DNA of 64,000 bases. Origin: Clonostachys chloroleuca (Eukaryota > Ascomycota > Sordariomycetes > Hypocreales > Bionectriaceae). The notes below the pieces were generated by a model, which was not told the DNA's origin, searched no databases, and saw only the letters and a list, made by a program, of their open reading frames with translations. Position 1 is the first letter of the stretch. Every line of letters starts with the position of its first letter. This document shows positions 33,171 to 42,414 of the stretch, in pieces. A program made the position numbers and the translations under genes. The stretch is from NCBI GenBank assembly GCA_037952775.1, contig JBANAY010000004.1, forward strand, positions 9,610,001 through 9,674,000, read 5' to 3'.

Positions 33171-33688
33171 TCAAAACCCGTAGAGCCTCCTCGGAGTCTC
33201 CCCATCCCCATTCCTCACATCCCACCTGCCGCCGCGGCTCAGCAGGAACGTGTACATGTGATCCTGCACCGCCCGCGCGGCGACGTGCAGCGGCGTGTCC
33301 CCCCGCCCGTTCGTCCTCGCGACCCCGTCCCTGCCGTCCTCCTCCGCCAGCAGCAGCACGGCGATGCCGACCTGCCCCGTCGCAGCCACCAGGTGGAGGG
33401 GTGTGTCGCCGTCGTTGTTGCTGATGTCGGTGCGGGCGCCCCCGGTCCGGACCAGAAGGGATGCGATCTTGCCGCGCCGGGCCCGCGCTGCTAGGTGCAA
33501 GGGGGTGTCGCCGTGCTTGTTCGTCGCGTCGATGTCGGCGCCGTTTTCTATCTCGAGCAGTGCTACGGCTCTGAGGCCTTTCATCGCTGCGAGGTGGAGG
33601 GGGTGTTGCCGTGATCATCGCGGGAGCGTGGTGCGATCTCCTCGTCTTCTTTGGGTGCCGTCTTAAAGATTGAGAAAATAGAAAGCAT
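33171..33688 (-). CDS. Small GC-rich ankyrin-repeat protein with one-base frameshift
   Basis: Ankyrin-repeat protein of about 170 residues. The best start is the ATG at 33688 (MLSIFSIFKTAPKEDEEIAP, then RDDHGNTP). At the C run complementary to 33599-33603 the frame slips by one, and ...LHLAAMKGLRAVALL continues in the frame of the 33584 ATG; restoring one C joins them into a normal TPLHLAA unit. Four further units follow: GDTPLHLAARARRGKIASLL, GDTPLHLVAATGQVGIAVLL, GDTPLHVAARAVQDHMYTFL and a final GETPRRLYGF. Such arrays bind other proteins. The coding part is very GC-rich (46 of 60 bases G/C at 33301-33360 by hand count) against A/T-rich flanks (20 of 60 at 33661-33720). The internal ATG at 33584 would give a shorter, undamaged product. 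Confidence 0.7.
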
Positions 33689-34502
33689 TATATCTTCGAC
33701 TAGGTGTCTTCTAGAAGCAGTAGCCTGACTGCCTTTTCAGTGCTGTCTGAGAATTGGTGCTTGAGAAAAGAGGTCAGTTCGGAGATCGAGCCAAAGAAAT
33801 ACAATTCTCTTGTGTGTGATCAATAGTAGTTGAGTGTATGCCAAGGATTATAGGATTCCAAGTTGCGATGGGAGTTGACGAGAATAGGAGAATGAAGTTG
33901 GGTCATTCACGAAGTTCCGACTGGAGACGAGATGGAAAACCTCAACTTTCGAACCTTTGTCACGCATTGCTCTTAGCCGTTTTCCGTGGCTTATAGCAGC
34001 ACCACATCGGTGTGTCTTCATGTTCAACAGCACTGCGCTTATCTAGAGTAGTGACTTGGGGTTTGATCAAGTTCTCAGCATGTTCGGGCAGCAATGCTCT
34101 TCCCCAAAAACGTCGAGTGGTCTTATAATCAAGGCAGTGTGACTCGTTTGCCTCGACTTATCACCACAACACAAGCAATTAAAGGGTATGCACGTCACAA
34201 TGATCAGCCCGTGACTGGCTTATACTTTTTCAACTCATGATGAATTCTTCTGGGCTATCTGGAGCTGCGTGCTAATCCTCTAGGCTCATATCATGGTAGG
34301 TGCAGCGATCGCACACTCACACTACCTGACCTTGCTATCCTCCAAGCTCCTCAGATAACCCCAGGTACTCTCGCAATAACCACCGAAGCTCTCCCCGTAG
34401 GACCATTTTTAGAATAATGTGATCGATTTACTCCGAAGAGTAGGTGTTCTCGAAATTCAGCCTCGCAAGTACGAGGGGGACAGGTCCTACTTTCACGAGG
34501 AT
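33689..34502. other. Intergenic, nothing recognised
   Basis: A/T-rich promoter of the small ankyrin gene and 3' flank of the coiled-coil gene; no gene seen. Confidence 0.4.
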
Positions 34503-35153
34503 TCACTTCTTCTCTTTCTCCTCAGCGTCGAGCTTCTTCTGCTCAATCTCCAGCTGCACAAGCTCCCGCTCTCGCTTGTGCAGCTTGAGGATGAACTCGG
34601 AGAGCAAGTCACCGGTGCGCTCTGGGATCAGTTAGTTAATTTGGTTTTTTTTCCTTCTTCTCTCTTTTAGACACCTGACTGGGGAATGACTTACTCTCGT
34701 AGGTGCCCAGGAGCTTAGTACGCATGATGTCGCGCTGGGTCTGCTTGATCTGGGTGGTCAAGAGGGCACGGTTCCACGCGTTGTCCTTCATCCTGAGGTT
34801 GAGGCGCTCACGCTCGGCCTTGAGGGATGCTGCGTCCTGGGCTGGTGGTGCGGCCGGGACCTGGCTGCTCGAGGACGGCATTGCGTGGGACCCCCAGACT
34901 GGGCTGATGGGACTGCAGCAGCTTCGCTTGGTGGCATTTTGACTCTGATTGGGCTTTGGGGCTCTCCAAACTGGATTGATGCAACTTGAGCTTGGCTTGG
35001 TGTTGCATCAACTTGATCTTCGGATCCTGCAACTTGGTCCTGCGATCCGGCGGGTTGGTTAGGTGTTTCGGAGGCGTTGAGGGGAGGAAAGAATCTCGGC
35101 GCCTGGCGACGAGCCTTGGAGGAGTTCTTGTTCTTTCTCTTGCCTGCCATCAT
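34503..35153 (-). CDS. Coiled-coil protein, two exons, apparent one-base frameshift
   Basis: The ATG at 35153 (MMAGKRKNKNSSKARRQAP, a strongly basic possible nuclear signal) begins a Gln/Ser/Pro-rich region. After VPSAQSGG the frame shifts at a G run near 34890; adding one G continues as SHAMPSSSSQVPAAPPAQD. A helical part follows (SLKAERERLNLRMKDNAWNR, LLTTQIKQTQRDIMRTKLLG). An intron (34622-34694; GTAAGT, CTAAC, CCCAG) joins to RTGDLLSEFILKLHKREREL and a charged end to TGA at 34503. The two exons make a continuous heptad-rich coiled coil. Restored length would be about 190 residues. Without repair, translation from 35153 ends at 34788; an internal ATG at 34881 starts the coiled-coil part. 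No family name is known to me; a nuclear scaffold is a guess. Confidence 0.6.
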
Positions 35154-35605
35154 TGGAGCACGAGGAAGGTGCTTATTGTGTTGTTTATTGTTGGAGAGAG
35201 AGTCAACGGGAAGGTGTGACGGGCTTGTTGTGTGGCTTTGGGATGGAAAGTTCGGAGAAGGGGAAGGTGGTTGGGGATTATTGCGTTTAGGATGAAAAGT
35301 CAAGGAAGGTGGAAAGTCAAGTTTGAAAGTGAGAGTGAAGGTGAAGGTGAGGTGGAGTGAGGGAGGTGAGGTGAGGTGAGGTGAGTTGAGCTGGCACGTA
35401 GTGCACGCCGAACGTTGCCAACGGCTGTTGACAGCCGCCAGCCTGAGCAGGGCAGACGCGTCTTTGCACACGAGGAAGGGTGGTGGGTTTTATGAGCGCA
35501 GCTCGATGCAACATAGTGTTATCCAAAATCCCAAAAAGCAACGATTTCTAGGCCAAGTATATTTGTTTGATGAGTACTAAGCCATGCTACTCTATGAATA
35601 GGTGA
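35154..35605. other. Short intergenic with GTGAG microsatellite
   Basis: Promoter of the coiled-coil gene (-) and 3' end of the ankyrin/ZZ gene (-). Contains the repeat listed next. Confidence 0.5.
35341..35390. repeat. GGTGA/CTCAC-type microsatellite
   Basis: Four uninterrupted GGTGA-type units (GAGGTGAGGTGAGGTGAGGT, 35363-35382) sit in a longer G/T/A-only tract. On the coding strand of the coiled-coil gene this is a CT/CA-rich leader element about 200 bases ahead of the ATG. Confidence 0.7.
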
Positions 35606-38206
35606 CTATTCGGACTCCTCTCGCTCCTCCTTCTCTGCCTTTCTTCCGCTGCCACGCTTCTTCTTCTTTCCCGTCGCCGCCGCCTCGTCCTCCCCTTCCT
35701 CGTCGTCATCATCCTCGGCAACTGGATGCTTGGACAGCATCTTGTGCGATGCCTCCCTGCAATGAGCCTCGTACTTGGTGCAGCTTGAACACATGACGAA
35801 GCTCCCACCGTCACAGATGTCGCAGCTGAAGTAAGGGTCCCTTTCTGAAAGAGTGGCCATGCAGACGTCGCAGTATCGCCAGATCTGGTCTTCGTACTCA
35901 TCCTCGTCGTCTTGGTCACGCTCGCCGCGTGTTCGGATCTTATTCGCGCCAGCCCGCGCCTGCTTGTACAGCTTGCGCATGCCGGGCGTTCCCACCTCGG
36001 TCAGCCACCACTTGAATGTCTTGCCGAGGAAGTCTGGCGAGTTCATGGATGGCATGAAATAGGGGAGTAGGTACTGGACAACCTCTTCATGACCGTTTCT
36101 CATCGCCGAGCACACGGCCGTCGATCCGTAGACGTCCTTGGACCGAAGCAATTTGTGGTTTCCCTTCAAGAACATCTTCACCATGCCGAGGTGGCCACGG
36201 GAGGCAGCAAAGAAGAGAGGGGAGCGGTTATAGTTGTCAAAGGGGAGGGGTTGGGCACCCAGTCGCCGACGAAGCACTCTCGCAATTTCAATGCTTCCGC
36301 TGAGGGCCGCCGCACACAGAGGTGTAGCTCCAGATGTGCTGGGGATATCAGGGTTCGCATTCTTCTCGAGGAGATAAGTGAGGACTTCCAGATTGTCATA
36401 GTCTGCAGCTTCGTGCAGGGGTGTCATGTCGAACTCGCCGGGGAGATTCACATCAGCTCCCTTGGAGACAAGAAACCGGACAACATCGACCTCGCCGGAA
36501 CGAGCAGCGCACTGCAGAGGAGTAACTTTATTATTCTCTGAGACGGCAGTGAGCTTCGCTCCTTGCTCCAGGAGAAACGTGGTTGTCTTGAGACGCCCGT
36601 TTTCCGCAGCGGACGAGAGAGGGCTGTATCCATCCTTGGTAACAGCATCCAGTTCAGCACCCTTGGCGAGCAGGAGCTTGGCTGTCTTCAATCGGCCGTT
36701 CTCGGCAGCGAAGTGCAGAGGAGTCATACCCTGACTATCCCTAGCATCGACTTTAGCGCCGTTCTCTACAAGGATCTTTGTCAAGTTGAAGTAGCCATTC
36801 TCAGCTGAAAGATGAAGAGCGGTAGTTCCATCCTTGGAGGCGGCCTCGACGTTGGCACCTCGGTCCACCAACATCTTGCCGATGGTAACAAAGCCTGCAT
36901 GGGCAGCTTGGGCCAACGAGGTAAAGTTCTCATCAGTCGCCGACTCAATATCCGCGCCTTGCTCAAGAAGGTAGTGAACGACATCGATATACCCGGACGA
37001 CGCCGCCGCAGTCAAGGCCGTCCAGCCTTCCCCTGAACGCCCTTCGATGTCGGCACCATTCTGGATAAGAAGCTTGACAATGTCGAGGCTCCCGCTATCA
37101 GCAGCATGTCCGAGCGGCGTCCACTCCGTCTCATCAACCTCCTCAATGTCTGCGCCGGCTCTGATTAGAACTTTGGCAACGCTGGTGGATCCCTCAACCG
37201 CCGCGAGATGGAGAGGACCACGTCCATCGCCGTCTCTGGCTGAGATATTGGCACCTTTCTTGATAAGATACCTGGCAGTTTTGATCGCGTCTTCGTCGAC
37301 GGCACAGTGAAGGGCGGTACTTCCAGTGTTGTCGGTAGTCTCGATATCCGCACCGTGCTCCAGAAGAAACTTGGTGATGCGGAGGTCATTTTCTTTGGCT
37401 GCATAATGCAGCGGGGAGTGGCCCTCGGATGTGGCTTCGATGTCGGCGCCCTTTTCAATCAGATACTTGACGACGGCGAATTCTCCGGCCAAAATGGCCG
37501 TGTTGAGGGGAGTGGCTTCATCGTTGACGGTGCCGTCAGGATCCCAACCACGCTCGACCAGGATCTTGACAATGTCAAGGTGGCCCTCCTCAGCGGCGGA
37601 ATGGAGGGGCGACCATGCTCTCCGCTCCCGGGCCTCTTCATCGGCCCCCTTGCTCAGAAAAAGGTTGACCAATTCGACGCTACCTGTCTTCGCGGCCAAG
37701 GCAAGAGGAGTATTGCCCTCCGAGTCCAGGGCTCTCAAGCTGGCGCCTTTCTCCAAGAGCAGCTCAGCAAGCGGAATGTCGCCATCCTCGGCAGCTGTGT
37801 GCAGCAGCGTCTGTTCATCCTCACCGGCAGCCTCGACATCGGCGCCGTTGTCCAGCAAGAGTCGGACAATGTCAAGATGGCCGTTGCTTGCGGCCGCGAT
37901 GACCGGGCTGATCTCTTCGTCGGCGTCCTCCTCGCAGCGGTTGACGTCGGCTCCCTTCTTGATGAGAAGCTTGGCGATCTCAAGGTGGCCCTCGGCGGCA
38001 GCCTCAAGCAGAGGCGGGAATTTGCCCCCGTTCACGTTAGCGCCCTTGTCCAAGAGCAGTGTGGCAGTACGCAGCTGCCCGTTTGCTGCCCTGGCCAGCG
38101 CAGTGTACCCTTCCTCGTCTTGGGCCTCGATCTTGGCGTTCTGATTGAGCAGCTTCCGGACTCGCTCAATCTTGCCGCTCCCCGCGGCTTCAATCAGGTT
38201 GACCAT
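35606..38206 (-). CDS. Large ankyrin-repeat protein (about 22 repeats) with C-terminal ZZ zinc finger
   Basis: Single-exon, 866-residue protein. The ATG at 38206 (MVNLIEAAGSGKIERVRKLL) is the first Met of the ankyrin frame. From there to about residue 740 the protein is one unbroken ankyrin solenoid; I count 22 units, for example TPLALAAKTGSVELVNLFLS, SPLHSAAEEGHLDIVKILVE and TPLHFAAENGRLKTAKLLLA. A linker leads to a ZZ-type zinc finger (CDVCMATLSERDPYFSCDIC, then CSSCTKYEAHC and a final His pair). The C-terminus is acidic then Lys/Arg-rich (GKKKKRGSGRKAEKEE), a likely nuclear or nucleolar signal. ZZ fingers bind peptide N-termini or histone tails and ankyrin arrays bind proteins, so it is a protein-binding platform; no enzyme part is seen. 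Long antisense ORFs over it are shadows. It appears fully intact. Confidence 0.92.
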   Translation of the reverse strand: MVNLIEAAGSGKIERVRKLLNQNAKIEAQDEEGYTALARAANGQLRTATLLLDKGANVNGGKFPPLLEAAAEGHLEIAKLLIKKGADVNRCEEDADEEISPVIAAASNGHLDIVRLLLDNGADVEAAGEDEQTLLHTAAEDGDIPLAELLLEKGASLRALDSEGNTPLALAAKTGSVELVNLFLSKGADEEARERRAWSPLHSAAEEGHLDIVKILVERGWDPDGTVNDEATPLNTAILAGEFAVVKYLIEKGADIEATSEGHSPLHYAAKENDLRITKFLLEHGADIETTDNTGSTALHCAVDEDAIKTARYLIKKGANISARDGDGRGPLHLAAVEGSTSVAKVLIRAGADIEEVDETEWTPLGHAADSGSLDIVKLLIQNGADIEGRSGEGWTALTAAASSGYIDVVHYLLEQGADIESATDENFTSLAQAAHAGFVTIGKMLVDRGANVEAASKDGTTALHLSAENGYFNLTKILVENGAKVDARDSQGMTPLHFAAENGRLKTAKLLLAKGAELDAVTKDGYSPLSSAAENGRLKTTTFLLEQGAKLTAVSENNKVTPLQCAARSGEVDVVRFLVSKGADVNLPGEFDMTPLHEAADYDNLEVLTYLLEKNANPDIPSTSGATPLCAAALSGSIEIARVLRRRLGAQPLPFDNYNRSPLFFAASRGHLGMVKMFLKGNHKLLRSKDVYGSTAVCSAMRNGHEEVVQYLLPYFMPSMNSPDFLGKTFKWWLTEVGTPGMRKLYKQARAGANKIRTRGERDQDDEDEYEDQIWRYCDVCMATLSERDPYFSCDICDGGSFVMCSSCTKYEAHCREASHKMLSKHPVAEDDDDEEGEDEAAATGKKKKRGSGRKAEKEEREESE

Positions 38207-39204
38207 GATGCAATCGTAAATGGAGGAAAATTCCAATCAAGCCAGAGTTTGGTGCCACTCGCTGATGGAGCAGGCGTCCTAAACACTCGGTCGATGGGCG
38301 GAAAGATGTCGAGGGAGGAAATTGATTTGAGGACGTGGCAGAAATGACGGTGGCGGTGACAGAACTTTGACGGGCTCTGCTGCTGATGGCCCTGCCCACA
38401 ATTGCGCACCACGAGTGTCAGCGCTGGAGGTAAAAATAGCAGATTGCACAGTAAGAATCCCTCACCTGTGGGGGCTTGACTTGCTCTTATTAGTCGAAGG
38501 ATTTGGTGCTTCAGATGGATCGTTGGCGCTGCATGACATTTGTTGAGAACACTTCAACTTAGTCAGCCCTCCAGTTCCGGGTCGATCTGACTGAAGCAAT
38601 CCAGGGGGACGCGGGCATCGTGTCTAGGAGTGCGAGATGGATAAGTAAATCTATAGGTCGCGATATGGTGTATCTTGGAGGTAAGCGATCGAGGAAAGAT
38701 TGTTGTAGATTCATGTCTGCGTGCGAGGACTAACACGAGGAGGGGCTCTGGCCAGGCCTGAAAGTCGAGTCCTCGAGTGTAGGGCATGTAAATTATAAGC
38801 AGGTCCGACCCCGCAGGCACCGCACTCTGTACTCAAGCGCAAACTAGCTACCTTATTAGGGGCACTCAAGGCAGCGCAGTACCCGACGTAGGGTAGGTAT
38901 GTAGGCACTTGAACGGCTTGGGAGGTAACATGGAAGGCATCGCCTGGCTGCGATTGCTCCAATTTGTTCATGCTTCCGATTGCCCTCTGCATTTCTCCAT
39001 CCCCCGCCGAAGGAGTCTCGATTCTAACATACCTACCTTGCATTTTACCGCAAGACAAGTATCCGACACCTACAGGCCGCACAGAACCCGCGGCCTGTTA
39101 TTTTATGCTAATCACGTACTTCTGCTCTGGGTGCTCGTCGCTCGAGATCGTCCTTATGCATCCCAGCCTCGCCGCCTCAGCACCCTTTTCCCAAATAATA
39201 GAGC
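38207..39204. other. Intergenic between ankyrin/ZZ and HET genes
   Basis: Promoter of the ankyrin/ZZ gene. Small ORFs on both strands show no motif. Confidence 0.45.
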
Positions 39205-41523
39205 TCATTTCTTTATAGAAATTCCCCCCCTCGGGTGGTCTTCCGGATCATTATCGAAGCTGAATTGACCAAGCCGAGTATAGTGACCGACAACACCTGG
39301 CACTACTCTCAGCACCATGCCCTCGATCACATTCTCTTTTCGCCAGCATTCGTCATTAGGGAGATACTCGAAGTCCTCCTCCACCTCTGAATTGTCTGCT
39401 TTTTTTGCATGTGTTCTGGTCTCATCTGCTTCATCTTCAGAGGTTGCCGCCTCTAATGTGGAACTAGGTTCCTCTCCCTTGTGACGTTCTGCAGATTTAT
39501 TGACTTGGGTCCTTCTTCCAGAGAAGCCGCATGATAGGGGAAGGAGAACGACATCTTCCTGTTTTCCCTGCATTTCCACATCCAAGCAATCCAAAGTCAC
39601 CGAAAAGGTGCGCGATTCAAAGTCAGGGAAGACGACATGTGGGAACGCTTTCGTCCCCAGTCGCTCCAGGCTCGTTTCCCACCACCCGTGGCAGTATTCT
39701 TCTATACCAGTGCGATCCAGTTTGGCGCGGACGAGTGAGGCACATGCCAGAGTGATCTCGCCGTCCAATACTGCACCGAACGGATTGTCGGTAACAGTTT
39801 TGGTCCAACCATCCAAAAGCCGGGCTTGAGGCTTCATTGCTTCATATGCGTATTCTTTCGCCCAGCATGCGCCATGGATAGAGGCCCATGACCAGGTGGG
39901 CGCACGCCAGCTTGGTCTTTTGGCCAGCCGAGACGCACAGACCCATGTGAGTGAAATCACGATTCCCATTTTCCAGAAACCTGCGAGATACTGATCTCCA
40001 GTGATTGAGTTCTGACGTGCCGCAATACCGGACAACGCAGGCAACCGGTCAGATTCTAGTGTCAGGTTCGTCCTAGAGTAGATGTTGATTATCTCGGACC
40101 ACGGCCATGCCAGATTCTCAGGACGACCGAGTCGTCGCGCCTCTATTATGCTAGTGAACCCTTCCGGGATGAATTGGGATTTTGTCGTGCTGTGGCACTC
40201 CCAGAAAACGCCCCGATCACCAATATGCAACGTTCGACGCGATAACAGCTTTTCTTGAAGCGTCCAGCCTCGACTTCCAAGATCGGATGTTATGACCGCC
40301 TCTTCGTACGCTTCAGTGGACCAAAAGTCCTGCACCCTGCACGTTTTGTCTGTCTGGATACGTGCAACAAACCCGCCATTGTACTTGGGCGTCATGGGGA
40401 AGAATCCCTGGAATGCGTCCAATGCAGAAGACGCAGAGAGCGTCACTTGAGAACCTCCATAGATACAATCCATCCGTCCAGACTCTTTCAGCCAATCTTC
40501 TTGGTTTTCGGCATCTTGGATGATGCAAAGAGCATCGATCCAGATATATGAGAGTCCCAGCATTCTTGTAAGGCGAATTGCGTCATGGAATGTCTTTGGT
40601 AGCATCTCGAACGGTATCTCGCACAGGAATGATGATAATGTTTCTCTCGTGAGTTTGGTGAAGGGAACACTACCCCAGGAATAACTGAGGGTAGCATATT
40701 CCGGGGTCTCGTCCCATGAGTCTGATTCGACCAGTCTCACGGCATCGTCAGAAATGCGAATCAGTCGGCGCGGCCCATCATGATATTTCCGCAGGGGGCG
40801 ACAGTCTGCATGAGACTCCCTACACTCGGAGATCCAGGAGTTCGCAAGCTCAACGGGATCCAGCAATTCTTCCCACACGTTTGCTTTATAAGGATATTAG
40901 CAACGCCCGGGCTACTTTCTAGGAAGATTGGTAGCTAGCTTACAAGCTATTGGCAACGTTAATGAACAGGCCTGTACCAAATTAGCTGAAGGGAAGTTGC
41001 AGTGAGTGGCCTCTCCACCGGGAAGGTTTAGCCATATAAACTGAGCACTGGTCGATTTACCCCAATTTTGAATCGAGAGCGAACACCGCCCGGGGCGGCC
41101 GAGAGCTGCCAGCCTGGCTTCAATCCTCCTGAAGCGGTGCAGGTGATCGGATATAAGAAGACGCGACCAGAGGAATGCACACATCTTGCATCCACACCGT
41201 GAGGAAGCTTCAATTCCCTCTGTAGTGTAGGTTTGCCCCACACTGTACTCCCATTCGCTTCCACTGGCCAGCGCCGGCCAGTGGCTGAGTAGATACCCGC
41301 ATCGAGAGCAATACCCCTTGGAGACATCGCAGCTTTGCATCAGCTGCTGCACCCTGGTCTCGATGGCATCGGTGTCAACTTCATCCGACTCGAAACTTAT
41401 TGCGGCTTCAAAAAAGTCGGCCCATGGGTACTTATTCGCCCACGACATTGGCGACACAGGTTCAGGAGATTCAGATCTATCCGAGCCGCCTGCGCTGGCC
41501 GGGCCAATCTCCGTGTCCTCCAT
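39205..41523 (-). CDS. HET-domain (heterokaryon incompatibility) protein
   Basis: Predicted 752-residue protein. The ATG at 41523 (MEDTEIGPASAGGSDRSESP) starts exon 1, which has a Cys-rich part (YCSRCGYLLSHW, SSRCGCKMCAFLWSRL). The intron at 40884-40943 (GTAAGC, GCTAAT, AAAG) rejoins in frame to NVWEELLDPVELANSW. The HET domain is complete: YATLSYSWGS at about residue 257, YIWIDALCIIQDAENQEDWL at about 303 with the MDCIYGGSQVTLSAS end, and SRGWTLQEKLLSRRTL at about 398. A C-terminal half with WRAPTWSWASIHG and an acidic stretch completes it. HET proteins trigger growth arrest or cell death on non-self contact. No NACHT, WD40 or ankyrin is attached. The neighbouring ankyrin genes lie on the same strand. 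Intact; it may respond to an unlinked partner. Confidence 0.93.
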
Positions 41524-42414
41524 AATGATATTCCTCAGTACTTGATGACGAATGCGACCACGGGTTGATTGGAAATATAGTTCATTGGTTGGCAAGCATA
41601 AAGAATAGAGATTGAAAAATCGTCAGTTGTTGTCTGCACAGCCAACAAGTGATCGTTAAATCGCTCTCGCACACACGTGATTATTGATTGCCCTTGTTAG
41701 TGAGCATGAGGCGGGACTTTTGAATGGGGTTCATGCATAATCATCTCCACTTCTCCAAGTCTCTTGAGGAACTCCGTTGCAGCTTTGATTCCCAACCACA
41801 GTCTTCATTTTACTCGACCTAAATGTTCACTTTCGTTTCCTGCTGAGCTCAACGATAGACTCGCTATGGGACAATTATGAACCTTGGGAACCAATGTCTG
41901 TGAAGATGTGAATATCTATAACAGGTGTAAACCAGAAAACTCACGATGACACCCGCTGCCCCTCTCTGAGAAATCTTCACATGAAAAGATACAAGTAGTT
42001 ATAACAGTAATGCGGAACTGCGTCAAGATGCTAAACCCGACATTTCCACAAAATGAATATGAAGCTGTAGTAGTAAGTGACAAATACGGGTGACGCAACT
42101 GCTTGGAACCCAACTCCTGTTTAACACGGGGAATTAAGATGGAAAAGGACGCTGAGGAAGCAGTGGAACACTACCTAGGTAGCTTGAATAAGAAGCGAGT
42201 CGAACAACGATGAGATTAGAGTGTTCAAGTTTAGTGATATAGGGTACCTTGTATAAGAGTGGCGCCCTAAGGTGTGGCTCGGGAATTGATTGTGGCTGAT
42301 CCCAATTGAGGCGCCACAAAACCCTCCTCCAAACCATCAGTCTTGTTCTCAGCGTAGTCGCCAGGATTTAACCCTTACATTTTAGGTCACCCCGCCATCT
42401 CATACCGGCTTTGA
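41524..42414. other. Intergenic, divergent promoters
   Basis: About 0.9 kb between the HET gene (-) and the phosphotransferase relic (+). No other gene seen. Confidence 0.45.

Noticed and set aside
34808..35471. N-terminal extension of the coiled-coil gene to 35471
   Set aside because: The upstream part is CT-rich leader with a microsatellite and no conserved start; the ATG pair at 35153/35150 is a better start.
37307..38347. 346-codon plus-strand ORF opposite the ankyrin/ZZ gene
   Set aside because: Lies wholly antisense to a regular 22-unit ankyrin solenoid; its openness follows from the repeat's codon pattern and it has no motif of its own.
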